Shown in pieces: positions 21,366 through 31,731 of a DNA stretch of 50,746 bases (position 1 is the first letter of the stretch; each line of letters begins with the position of its first letter). The translations under genes were made by a program, and so were the position numbers. A model generated the notes under the pieces. It saw nothing but the letters and a program-made list of their open reading frames with translations. It searched no databases and was not told the DNA's origin. The stretch is from Branchiostoma floridae (taxonomy: Eukaryota > Chordata > Leptocardii > Amphioxiformes > Branchiostomatidae), in the NCBI RefSeq assembly GCF_000003815.2, contig NC_049990.1:2005312-2056057 (forward strand). The letters run 5' to 3'.

Positions 21366-22332
21366 GGAATAAGAAGTAAAAAAGAAGTAATGGTGATTTT
21401 CTATACTTCTCGTGTGGTAACTAATTCAACGTGTATGACAAATTACATTTATTTTCGAACTGTTTATTTCAAATCAGCTGTTAACAAAAAATGTAAATAT
21501 CAAAATCAACAACAAAGATAGTTACTAATCAGTAAACTGATCTCATCTCACAAATTTTAACACTTCTGCTAGTTCTCTTACCTAAACTGAAACTGTGAGT
21601 CTAAAATTAACGTTAAAAACATAGCTTTCCTAGTAGAATGGGAATACAATAACAATGGATTTATCATCATTTCAGGTTGTAAGTTCACTCATAAAGGAGG
21701 TTCTTTTTCCCTTTTAGACATTAACTTGCTACGGTACATATGTCAACAAGGTACAAAAGAAAAGTTAAGTTACAGTTATAAGTTTAGTAGAAAACAATCA
21801 AAATTAAGAAACATAAATTTATCATTCTAAAAATCAAAAGAAAGGAATCAAAACACAATGCGCTTCCAAGAAAACATATTAGAAACAAAATACTACTATT
21901 TTCCTTGTGGACATACCTAGCTAACTCTATGTAAGTATGTCAATTAAGATTAATAAAAACGTTCTAGTTGTAGTTAACTTCTATTTTGCTTCAAAACAAT
22001 CATTCTATTTTGCTTCAAAACAAAATCTACAATATTTCACCAAAGAAGGTACAAAATAGGAATTGAACATTATTAAAGCCCAACAAAAACTAAATTCTAG
22101 ATAGAACACCACTGATATCTGAACTTCAATATTTACATGAGATCAAACCATAACAGAAAAGGCTGGCGCCTCAAAAACACGCTGAACTCGCTTTACTGAC
22201 ACGTGTTGGTGCATGTAACTTTTCAGGTTTAACCGCTGACTTAACTGTCAGATCTGATCACTTTCCCATCTGCTGGCTTCACCAGTACGCCTCACACCTG
22301 TTTGTCACCTGTATGAGTAAGCTTGCGTTTCT
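21366..22332 (-). other. 3' flank of ZNF4 and decayed last finger
   Basis: AT-rich 3' flank with the conserved AATAAA (TTTATT at 21463-21468). At about 22295-22390 a fifteenth finger can be read in a shifted frame ([16 protein letters not shown]) whose first His is Arg and which ends GDKQV and a stop. No other gene. Confidence 0.55.
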
Positions 22333-23652
22333 TCAGATTCCCGAGCTGACTAAACTTCCCGCTGCAATTCTCACATTTTTGTAGGGTTTCTCCCCTGTGT
22401 GAGTCCGCATGTGAGTCTTTAGGTTATCCAGTCGACTGAACTGCCTGCTACACTCCTCACATCTGTAGGGTTTCTCCCCTGTGTGAGTCCGCATGTGTTT
22501 CTTCAGATTACTCAGGTGACTGAACTGCCTACTACACTTCTCACAACTGTAGGGTTTCTCACCTGTGTGAGTCCGCATGTGTTTGTTCAGATGACCAAGC
22601 TCACTGAACTGCCTGCTACACTCCTCACACCTGTAGGGTTTCTCACCTGTGTGAGTCCTCTTGTGAATCTTAAGGTGGCCCTGCTTACTGAATTGCCTGC
22701 TGCACTCCTCACACTTATAGGGTTTCTCTCCTGTGTGAGTCCTCATGTGAGTCTTCAAATTTTCCATGTGACTGAACTGCCTGCTGCATTCCTCACACCT
22801 GTAGGGTTTTTCACCTGTGTGAGTCCGCATGTGTCTCTCCAGATTACTCAGCTCACTGAACTGCCTGCTGCACTCACCACACTGATAGGGTTTCTCACCT
22901 GTGTGAGCCCGCACGTGAGTCTTCAGATGGCCAAGCTGACTGAACTGCCTGCTGCACTCCTCACACTTGTAGGGTTTCTCCCCTGTGTGAGTCCTCATGT
23001 GACTTTTCAGAGCACCTAGCTGACTGAACTGCCTACTGCATTTCTCACACATGTAGGGTTTTTCACCTGTGTGAGTCCGCATGTGTTTGTTCATAGCACA
23101 CACATGACTGAACTTTCTGCTACACTTCTCACACATGTAGGGTTTCTCTCCCGTGTGAGTCCGCATGTGACTTTTGAGCTGATGAAATAAACTGAACTGT
23201 CTGCTACACTTCTCACACCTGTAGGGTTTCTCCCCTGTGTGAATCCGCATGTGAGTTTTTAGAGCACCCAGCTCACTGAACTGCTTGCTGCACTCCTCAC
23301 ACTTGTAAGGCTTCTCCCCTGTGTGAGTCCGCGTGTGTTTCTTCAGATGACCCAGCTGATTGAATTGCCTGCTGCATTCCTCACATTTGTAGGGTTTCTC
23401 ACCTGTGTGAGTCCGCATGTGTTTTTTCAAACTGCCCAGTTGACTGAACTGCCTGCTGCACTCCTCACATTTGTAGGGTTTCTCACCTGTGTGAGTCCGC
23501 ATGTGTTTCTTGAAATCGCCCAGATGACTGAACTGCTTGCTGCACTCCTCACACCTGTAGGGTTTCTCCTTTCTGACAGATCGCACAGAAGAATCCTTTT
23601 TCACCTTTCTCCTGACGTCACCCAAACTCTGGGCTCTGCTTGTTGTTGACAT
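22333..23652 (-). CDS. ZNF4: C2H2 zinc-finger protein, 14 fingers plus frameshifted end
   Basis: 439 residues from [19 protein letters not shown] at 23652. The frame continues upstream, but the acceptor (first exon base 23674) makes that part intron. Fourteen complete fingers follow with helix cores such as HLGDF, LFHQL, HVCAM, HMENL and RLDNL. In the fifteenth a run of five A (about 22379) breaks the frame and the protein ends in 14 foreign residues (NVRIAAGSLVSSGI). The first 14 fingers should be unaffected. No effector domain. Confidence 0.8.
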   Translation of the reverse strand: MSTTSRAQSLGDVRRKVKKDSSVRSVRKEKPYRCEECSKQFSHLGDFKKHMRTHTGEKPYKCEECSRQFSQLGSLKKHMRTHTGEKPYKCEECSRQFNQLGHLKKHTRTHTGEKPYKCEECSKQFSELGALKTHMRIHTGEKPYRCEKCSRQFSLFHQLKSHMRTHTGEKPYMCEKCSRKFSHVCAMNKHMRTHTGEKPYMCEKCSRQFSQLGALKSHMRTHTGEKPYKCEECSRQFSQLGHLKTHVRAHTGEKPYQCGECSRQFSELSNLERHMRTHTGEKPYRCEECSRQFSHMENLKTHMRTHTGEKPYKCEECSRQFSKQGHLKIHKRTHTGEKPYRCEECSRQFSELGHLNKHMRTHTGEKPYSCEKCSRQFSHLSNLKKHMRTHTGEKPYRCEECSRQFSRLDNLKTHMRTHTGEKPYKNVRIAAGSLVSSGI

Positions 23653-23896
23653 CCTCCTAGATCTTGTGCAACTTCTGTAGAGACAACAGGGACGATAGAG
23701 TAAGAGATGCTTCATCTTTATTTCATTGGGTGTGCCATGCATGCATTTTTCAGTGAGACGTGGTGAGGGACGAAAGTGCGGTTTATCTTAACCACTGACA
23801 AGTTTTCTTAAGTTTCAACTGCAAGATTATCACCATTGTCATTGTTGATTCGGGATTTACTTGTCCAGCAGTGTTTAATAGTGATCTAGTTTGTTT

Positions 23897-23922
23897 AGGT
23901 ACAGGTACAGGTACAGGTACAC
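23897..23922. repeat. (GGTACA)n microsatellite in ZNF4 intron
   Basis: Four to five units of GGTACA, followed by looser GGTAC-rich sequence to about 23990. Confidence 0.85.
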
Positions 23923-23993
23923 AGATGTTTAGCTCCGGACCTGTACCTTAACAAATTTTAGGTACGGTACGGGTATTTAGGTACACAGCCCTA

Positions 23994-24607
23994 AGTGTGA
24001 CTTTTGACGCCATACAGGCATACGCCACCGAAAGCCCACAGCTATGTACAATTAGAAACAAACAGAAATGGTGATCTCTCAAATTCTTAGCAACTTCTCA
24101 GCAAATGAAGTCATTCGGTAAATCTTCACCGAAATGTACTTCAGGAAACAGTACAAAATAGAAAGCCCGATTAAAACGACTAAAAAAAAGTTTACAAAAA
24201 ACAGACGGTGCCTAACATCTGCTTGTAGAATTTTCATGGAAAAGAGAATAACCAATGGAATTCCGCCAAATTGTATAAAGCAGAAAGCACGGCAAATCAC
24301 AGCGTAGATGCCCCAAGAAGCTCAAATGCGCTGGCGACACTTTGGATTCCATGGCCTGCCTTGGATTTTGTCATGAAAAACAGGTTTTTAATTAATTAAC
24401 GGTTGCGAAAGAGGGCCGACATCTATTCTATACGATCATAACATTTATGACAAAAACAAAGAAGTGTGACTTTTGACGACATACAGGCATACGCCACCGA
24501 AAGCCCACAGCTACAATTAGAAACAAACAAAAATGGTGATCTCTCAAATTCTTAGCGATTTCTCAGCAAAATATGTGAAGCCATTAGGTAAATCTTCACA
24601 GAAATGA
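23994..24607. repeat. Direct duplication in ZNF4 intron
   Basis: 23994-24136 and 24456-24607 are near-identical, both beginning GTGTGACTTTTGACG and carrying ATACGCCACCGAAAGCCCAC and GGTGATCTCTCAAATTCTTA. The sequence between them includes material found once in other introns, so a block of about 460 bp was duplicated. Confidence 0.75.
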
Positions 24608-25233
24608 GTTTTTTTGTCTCCGAAAAACTAATGAGAAATCCCTAAATTTTAAACACGTCTGTAGAGCAGTTACTGAACCTCCCCGTCAAATAAGGAGCAC
24701 GCCATGATGAACACCAGATGTTAGAATGGTGGAGAGTTTTAGGCCCAGGGGCGGAAGGAGGGGTTTACAGTACATATTTCAACTGCACCCTTCATACCAG
24801 CAAGACGTTTCTTCACACCGATCAACACTACAATAGTGCCTATGCAATTATTATATATTAATACACATTAACACAGCTGCAGTTCCACTCGTTTTCACGA
24901 TTACAACGCTTTAAATTCATAAAAGAAAGGCCCTTCTGTAAAACTATCAAGGGCCCCAGAATTTGTTTACGTTATCTTCAGCCTTCCTCCTCGCTTCTTC
25001 TGTGTGAATTGAATAAACAAAAAAAACTAGTGTGACAGAAAGTTTTCTTTATTTCAGATGAGGAAACAGTAAAGCTACAAAGGAACATATTTATCGATGA
25101 CTATGGTCTATTTTCCAACACGCAGAAGGCAGAAAAATGGAGCTGACTTACCAGTTGAGGAGGTAACACGACACATTCAGTATTCTGTCAAATCTAGAAA
25201 TTTTAGGGCAAAAAATACCACAGATCATCTTAC

Positions 25234-25485
25234 CTGGACAGACTTGAACCCTAGTCTTGTACACAAACACCAGTAGGTTGTCTCTAAAGCCGCGAAAGTT
25301 GTGGTCTTTGCTTCGGAAGGACGGGAACTTTTCCAAACCGCTGTCGCTCTCGACTCCCCGAGTAAACAGGAAGACAGCGTCATGTGACCTGGAAGTATTC
25401 TATTGTTTTGGGTCAAATCTATTCATCTCCTGGTTATCCAATAGTTGTCGCGACATCGCTCAGCTGAATGCTGAGATTCTCAAGT
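25234..25485 (-). promoter_or_regulatory. ZNF4 promoter and noncoding exon 1 (type A)
   Basis: The donor CAG|GTAAGA ends exon 1 at 25234. TCATGTGACC followed by TGGAAGT (about 25380-25396) keeps the first half-site but changes CCGGAAGT to CTGGAAGT. Upstream homology with the other units stops at about 25485, where foreign sequence begins, so the YY1 and plus-strand TATA block are absent here. Confidence 0.6.
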
Positions 25486-25716
25486 AACGCTGTGGGTATT
25501 GTGCCCATAGCCAAACAGGCTATTGACACACCGAGATGCCAACCAGCCAATCAGAGCTTGTAACATGACTTTCCCGACATTATTTTACACAAGCAACATT
25601 TGATTAGATTGTTCGGAAGATTAGACATTGGAATCTTTGAATCTTCGAATGAACAGACGTATTCAAGTTATGCCCTACATTCAGATACCTGTTAATGCCG
25701 AATTGTTAATTATGTT

Positions 25717-25793
25717 GGCCGTAGCGTAGTGAGGAGAGCGTTGGCTTGTGAAACCATGTTACCAGTTTCGACCCCAGTTCGAGTCCGCGCTGG
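25717..25793 (+). other. tRNA-like sequence, probably a SINE head
   Basis: GTAGCGTAGTGAGGAGAGCG resembles a Pol III A box and GTTCGAGTCC matches a B box, 45 bp apart. A run of about 12 T follows. The anticodon-like loop TTGTGAA would read GTG (His), but the acceptor and T stems do not pair, so this is not a working tRNA. Confidence 0.5.
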
Positions 25794-26158
25794 AATTTTT
25801 TTTTTTTTCAATTGTCCTTTTACCTTTTAAAAAAAATCCATTTGATATAAGAATATTTTCGTCTTGCGACCAGAACCATCAAAACCCACCTTTGGGACTT
25901 TTTGGTGCATGTGTGCATGTTTAGGTACGTTTATTTTTTTTCAGCCGCAGATCGGCAGAATCCAGTGGTTCCGCTACGGTACACTTGTTATTTTTTTTTA
26001 ATTGGACCAGGGACCCCTGAAATAATAAAATGTGGGTTTTTCTAACCATATTTCTGCGGTATTTTTGCTCAAAATTCACATTTTTTTTCGCGGATCCCCG
26101 CCGCTATGTCATCCAAACACCTTAGCGGTTACGCGGTACTCGTAGTCGTAACATATCG

Positions 26159-26457
26159 GTCGATCTCGCTATGACGCTACAAAGTTCTTTCACATTAAAA
26201 ATGATGGAAGTAAAACAACAACTATAACTTCGCTTCACTTGTGATATAAGTTTTGAGGCCGCAAATTCTCCCAAACGGCAGGAATTCGTCTGTAAACACA
26301 TGTTCCAAAACCGAGCTAACATGATCACATCCGATGTTTGCATGGTACTAAATATAGTTAGCACATTTGCATACTTGTGACTGTCAACATGTCGCCTTTA
26401 CAGTAAACGCGTGAAAAGATCGTACTTTGGGTTGATGATGGACACAGAATGCCATTT
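26159..26457. repeat. Interspersed repeat, copy 2
   Basis: Second copy of the element at 18606-18888, same orientation, inside the insertion that splits the ZNF4 promoter region. Confidence 0.7.
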
Positions 26458-26543
26458 GTATTTTCAGAGTGTTGACTGTCAAATATAATCGTAAGATTTT
26501 CACATTTTAGTGGTTTCTAGTTTCAAAATTTTAAAAAATAGTG

Positions 26544-26694
26544 CACTGAGTGTGGCAATAGCCTGTTTAGGCTATCGACACACTGAGTGTGGCAATAGCC
26601 TGTTTAGGCTATCGACACACTGAGTGTGGCAATAGCCTGTTTAGGCTATCGACACACTGAGTGTGGCAATAGCCTGTTTAGGTTGTCAATAGCC
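26544..26694. repeat. 37-bp tandem repeat, four units, each palindromic
   Basis: CACTGAGTGTGG starts at 26544, 26581, 26618 and 26655, exactly 37 bp apart. Each unit contains CAATAGCCTGTTTAGGCTAT, an inverted repeat (ATAGCC/GGCTAT). A related palindrome, CATAGCCAAACAGGCTATTG, lies at 25506-25525 at the other end of the same insertion. Confidence 0.85.
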
Positions 26695-26697
26695 TCG

Positions 26698-26945
26698 CTC
26701 CGTAAACTTTTCCAAATGTCTGTCGACCTCGCCACGTCGAGTATACAGGAAGTAGCGGGGACGATAACCCGGAAGTATTGTGGTCATGGGTCAAAATATC
26801 ATCTCCCGATTACTCGATTGTCGAGATATTTTTCTCATAGCATAGGTTCGGCTCCGACTGTTTTTAACGCATTTCTAGGCGATTTTGTTGGATTTTCTAT
26901 TTTGTCCCATTTCCAAGTTTCTTTCCCAGGACAGCAAAAACTCTC
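26698..26945 (-). promoter_or_regulatory. Second, truncated promoter copy (type B) upstream of ZNF4
   Basis: It resembles the ZNF6 promoter rather than its neighbour at 25234: TCGACCTCGCCACGTCGAGT, GATAACCCGGAAGT (ETS core about 26765) and ATTTCTAGGCG. The exon-1 donor region is missing because the 37-bp repeats abut it. It suggests exchange between units or the leftover of a fused unit. Confidence 0.6.
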
Positions 26946-27892
26946 TTGACGACAACTGTTTCCATCCTGTCTACAACTTATCAGCCTTCAAAACAAATAT
27001 CCACCGCTATCTCCGTGCAGTTTCCAACTTCTTAGTTCATTGCCTTCAAGTGGCCCCACATTAAAAAGTCCAGCCAAACCCCGGCTCTGTGATATCGGGT
27101 ATTGGTGGACCATACTAGTATTACTACAGAGATCGTGTTTTTTTAATTTAACACTGATGTGGTGTTGGGAAAATGAAACAAGCAGAAAATCGCCCCCCTC
27201 GTGACTTTTAAAGATAATGCAACAGGACGTCCGGTTTTGGTATCTTGAGTTCTAATGGTTGGAATGATAAGTAAATGGAAGTTTTATGTACTTCCCATTT
27301 GCTAACAGATTCAATGTGAAAGAAAAACTACATTTCTTTTCGAACTGTTTATTTTAAAGTAACTTAACAAAACAGGCAAATATGAAAATCAACAACAAAG
27401 ATAATTACTAATCAGTAAACTGATCTTAACTTAAAACATTCTTAACACTATGTTTTCTTGTTCTTCTATCAGTAAACTGAAAATGCGAGTCTAAACCTAA
27501 CGTTAAGAATCGTAGCTATTCCTAGTAGAGTACAATAACAATGGATTCATTATAACATGTTGTATGTTCAGTAGTAATGGAGGTACTCTTTCCCTTTTAG
27601 ACATTAACTTGCTACGGTTAAAATTTCAATAAGGTACAAAAACAATTCTAGTAGTAAGTTTGTTACAAAACAATCAAAACAAAGGAACATAAATTTACCA
27701 TCATACAAGTAAGAGGTAGAAATCAAGACATGAAATGCTTCGAACATCTTACAAACAAAAGTCTACTTTTTCCTTGTAGACATACCTCGCTACTGTATGT
27801 AGATATATAAATAAAGACACAAAACGTGCTAGTTGTAGTTAACTTCTAGTTTGCTACGAAATAATCCTGTGTGTTTGTTCAGATGACCCAGC
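26946..27892 (-). other. Spacer and 3' flank of ZNF5
   Basis: 26950-27050 could encode CFHPVYNLSAFKTNIHRYL on the plus strand, like the tail of a non-LTR ORF2, but it is too short to assign. 27070-27140 matches the CGGCTCTGTGAT...ACAGAGATCGTG block of other units. TTTATT at 27348-27353 is the conserved minus-strand AATAAA. Confidence 0.4.
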
Positions 27893-28597
27893 TCACTGAA
27901 CTGCCTGCTGCACTCCACACACGCATAGGGTTTCTCCCGTGTGAGTCCTCATGTGAGTTTTCAGATGACCTAGCTGATTGAACTGCCTGCTGCACTCCTC
28001 ACATCTGTAGGGTTTCTCCCCTGTGTGAGTCCTCATGTGAGTTTTCAGATCACCCAGCCGACTGAACTGTCTGCTGCACTCCTCACATCTGTAAGGTTTC
28101 TCACCTGTGTGAGTCAGCAAGTGATTCTTTAGATCACCCAGCTGTCTGAACTGTCTGCTGCACTCCTCACACTTGTACGGCTTTTCACCTGTGTGAGTGC
28201 GCATGTGAGTCTTCAGATTACACAGCTTACTGAACGGCTTACTGCACTCCTCACACTTGTAGGGTTTCTCACCTGTGTGAGTACGAATGTGTTCCTCAAG
28301 ATGACCCAGCCGACTAAACTGCTTGCCGCACTCCTCACATCTGTAAGGTTTCTCAGCTGTGTGAGTACGCACCTGAGTCTTCAGATTACTCAGCTGACTG
28401 AACTGCTTTCTGCACTCCTCACACCTATAAGGTTTCTCACCTGTATGAGTCCGCATGTATTCCTTAAGTTGTCTGAACTGCATGTTGCACTCCTCACACC
28501 TGTAGGGTTTCTCCTCTCTGACAGATCGCACAGAAGAATCCTTTTTCGACTTTCTCCTGACGTCACCCAAACTCTGGGCACTGCTTGTTGTCGACAT
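27893..28597 (-). CDS. ZNF5: decaying C2H2 zinc-finger copy, 7 fingers
   Basis: 234 residues from [19 protein letters not shown]; the acceptor gives first exon base 28619. Finger 1 has lost three residues and its first zinc His (RQLKEYMRTH). Finger 2 has Gln for the first His (LKTQVRTH). Fingers 3-7 are normal. The frame then breaks by a 2-nt deletion in the linker (GGAGAAACC). In the restored register an eighth finger ([17 protein letters not shown]) runs straight into 3'-flank sequence at about 27870, so the end of the gene has been deleted. Probably a pseudogene in progress. Confidence 0.65.
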   Translation of the reverse strand: MSTTSSAQSLGDVRRKSKKDSSVRSVREEKPYRCEECNMQFRQLKEYMRTHTGEKPYRCEECRKQFSQLSNLKTQVRTHTAEKPYRCEECGKQFSRLGHLEEHIRTHTGEKPYKCEECSKPFSKLCNLKTHMRTHTGEKPYKCEECSRQFRQLGDLKNHLLTHTGEKPYRCEECSRQFSRLGDLKTHMRTHTGEKPYRCEECSRQFNQLGHLKTHMRTHTGETLCVCGVQQAVQ

Positions 28598-29750
28598 CCT
28601 GGTAGATCTTGTGCATCTTCTGTAGAGACAAAATGAACGGTAATTTAAGATGCTGTATTCTTAGTTAATTGGGTGTACAATGCTTGCCTTTTAGTGAGGC
28701 GTGGTGAGGGGCGAAAATGCGGTTTATCTTCCATTGACTGACACAGAATCTTCATGGAAAAGAGAAGCAACGAATAAAATTCTGTCAAACTGCAAGCAGA
28801 AATCACGGTAATTCACAGCTAAGCTCAAACGCGCTGACAGGAACCTGGTCTGCCGTCTGACGGCTTGCCCTTGGATTTCGCTTCGATTTTGTCACGAAAA
28901 ACGAGTTTTTAATGAGGTGACCGTATCATGCGAAAGGGACCGACATCTGTTGTTTACAAGCATAGCAATACAACAAAAACAAAAGAGTACGACTCTTGAC
29001 GCTAAACGCCACCCCACGCTTGTAGCTACAGTGAAAACAGAGAATCTCTTCAAAAAATCTTAAAATTCGGTAAAATTTGTCAAACTTCAGCTAATACAGA
29101 TGTTATTTGTTCAACAATGTCCCGAATGTGCAAAGAGAAAACGATAAATGGGGAAACATGTCCAAGCATCAGTTACTGACCCTCCCCTTACTATAAGGAA
29201 CACGCCATGATGAACACCAGATGTCAGAAAATGGCGGGATCCGGAAGTTTCCGACCCAGGGGCGGATGGAGGGGTTTACAGTATACTGTACATACAACAA
29301 CTGCGCCGTTTATACCAGTAAGGTATTTCTTAACACCAATAAACACTACAAAATCGACTCTTGGAAAAGCAAATAAGCGTATCATACATGCAGTTTCCAT
29401 CGTTTTAACGATTACAACGCCACAAATTCATAAAAGAAAGATCTATAAACCCCTGAAGGGCCCCGAAATTTGTTTACGTTATCTTCCGCCTTTTATCCTC
29501 GATCCTCGCCTCCTCTGTGTGAATTGAATAAACAGTGTGACAAAAAGTTTCCTCTATTTTTGGTCAGGAAACAGCAAAGTTCAAAAGGAACATGAGGATC
29601 ATTTCCCTCTGCAGGTTATGGTCTGTTTTGCAACACCCACAGAAGACGGTTTCCAGTTGACGGGACCGCCTACCGAAACACGACAGTACACGCTTGAGTT
29701 CTCTGTCAAATCTAGAGTTTCTGGAGTCAAATTACAGCAGATCGTCTTAC

Positions 29751-30130
29751 CTGAACAGACTTGAAGACTAGTCGGTCACACAAACTCCAGTAGGTCGTCT
29801 CTAAAGCCGCGAAAGTTGTGTTTTTTTGCCTCGGAAGGACGGGAACTTTTCCAAACCGCTGTCACTCTCGACTCCCCGAATAAACAGGAAGACAGTGTCA
29901 TGTGACCCGGAAGTAATATTTTGTTTTGGGTCAAACTTCGTCTCCTGGTTATCCAACAGTTGTCGCGATATCGCTCAGCTGAATGCTGAGACATTGTATC
30001 AAATATTAAATGACGATATAATTTAGAAGGCCCAATTTGATAACTTGACCACTTATATCACATGTATTACAGGTTTGCGATATGGTTTAGCCTGCGTCCA
30101 CGGGCGCTGCCATTTTGGTTGCCATTGGTG
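29751..30130 (-). promoter_or_regulatory. ZNF5 promoter and noncoding exon 1
   Basis: The donor CAG|GTAAGA ends exon 1 at 29751. TCATGTGACCCGGAAGT lies at about 29898-29914. The YY1-type core reads GCTGCCATTTTG (30106-30117). The plus-strand TATA block is missing because unrelated sequence takes over at about 30158. Confidence 0.62.
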
Positions 30131-30157
30131 TATGATGGGAAGGGGTATTGCAATTTT

Positions 30158-30495
30158 GATTTTAGGCCACAGCAAGTAAATTTTATGGATGACATGCTCC
30201 GCAGACTGCAAAAATAGTGCGGTAGGGAAAAAAAAAAACATGATGGGTGAAAAAAAAAGATGGCTACATTTTCAAAAATAGGCACCATAAAGTTGTGATG
30301 ACTGTTGCAAAAAGAATTAAAGGAACAAAACATGGTATCAGAGCCAACAGGGCATTCATTCCTGTATTTAAGACATGTACTGGCGTGGTAAAAGACACAC
30401 TAGTGTAATAGACTGGCATCACCAACAAAGTTGGTTCCACACTCATAGCTTCCATATTGATGTCACTTTTACAACTATCCAATAAGTCTTTATTT
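30158..30495. other. Unidentified insertion replacing the TATA block of unit 5
   Basis: About 335 bp with no counterpart in other units, beginning near TTTTAGGCCACAGCAAG. The array resumes at TTTAACACTGTTTAGGTG. It contains poly-A runs (30227-30260). No ORF motif or terminal repeat recognised. Confidence 0.4.
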
Positions 30496-31358
30496 AACAC
30501 TGTTTAGGTGTTGGGGAAATGAAATGATTAGATATTCGGCCTCTAGTGACTTTCAAAGAAAATGCAGCAAGACTTCCGGTCTTGGTATCTCGTATGCTGA
30601 ATATCTCGTGTTCTATTGGTTGGCATGATAAGTAACTGGGAATTTTCTATATTTAAGCTAAGAAATTCAATGTGAAAGAAAAACTACAAATGTACATTCT
30701 TTTTTGAACTGTTTATTTCAGAATCACTGTTAACAAAATAGATAAATGCAAACTGTCAAAATCAACAACAAAGATAGTTAGTAATCAATAAAGTGAACTT
30801 ATCATACTAAATTCTAAAACTTCTGCTAGTCTTTTGCTATATCATCTAAATTCAAACTACAAGCCTAAAACATATATATATATACACATGTAACATTGAG
30901 GTACTATTCAAAGAAGAACAGGAAAATAATACTAGTACATTTATCATCATCGTCGGTTATATATTCACTCGTAAGGGTTAACTCATTCCCCTTGTACTCA
31001 ACAAATTGCAACTGTTCCTCATTTGTCAATGAATGTACAAAAACAATGTTAGCTTTAGCTTACAAAATAATGTTAAGTTTGTTCTACGAAGATCATAAAA
31101 GAAAGGAAATCATCGTGAATACAATACGCTTCCAACAAAACAAACACCTTCGAAACTAACTTCTAAAAACCACAACCAACTATTCATGTGAAATCAAAAC
31201 TACTTCCATAACTGTAATTTTTCACCTGTCCAAATCAAGATTTTCAAAATTTGTCCTTTAATGCAAATAGAACATGACTAAAACCTGTTGCCTCAAAAAC
31301 AAAAACTGAAGCGACTTTACTGACAACGTGCTGACAAGGCAGGTAAGTCTTCAGAACT
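30496..31358 (-). other. 3' flank of ZNF6
   Basis: Spacer plus AT-rich 3' flank; conserved AATAAA on the minus strand (TTTATT 30712-30717). No gene seen. Confidence 0.5.
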
Positions 31359-31364
31359 AACAGC

Positions 31365-31722
31365 CAGGGCTCGAAATACTGGGGTTTTGTGCACCCAGGT
31401 GCACCCAAAATTGGAGCTGTGCACCCAATGTTTTTCTGTGGGTGCACTATTTTGATAGGCTTATGTATGTTAAGATGTCAGTATGCTAAGTAAACACCAT
31501 ATTCTTGACATCTGTGTGTAAGAAAGATAATAAAATGACTGTCATAGTACTTCCGATTTCTGAAGAGCTCCGTTCAAATTACTAATTTAGTAGGTTTGCA
31601 ATTATATTATTCTGATATTCTACTTTATTTTCTGTGGTGCACCCAAAATTATTTTGGTGCACCCAATTGTCTTGTTTGGGTGCACCAGTGCAACTATTCC
31701 CAAAAATGAATTTCGAGCCGTG
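31365..31722. mobile_element. Non-autonomous DNA transposon, CAGGGCTCGAAAT termini
   Basis: The left end CAGGGCTCGAAAT and right end ATTTCGAGCCGTG are inverted with one mismatch. The direct repeat AACAGC flanks it (31359-31364 and 31723-31728), and the site is uninterrupted in units 7 and 8. Internally GGTGCACCCA recurs in both orientations as subterminal repeats. The CAGGG start resembles hAT-type ends, but hAT makes 8-bp duplications and only 6 bp match here. Confidence 0.75.
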
Positions 31723-31731
31723 AACAGCTGA

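Noticed and set aside
23653-23742. Upstream extension of the ZNF4 frame (and of ZNF2 at 5943-6005)
   Set aside because: The open frame upstream of MSTTS crosses the conserved splice acceptor. The extra residues are intron sequence.
25717-25793. Functional tRNA-His
   Set aside because: A and B boxes are present, but the acceptor, anticodon and T stems do not pair.
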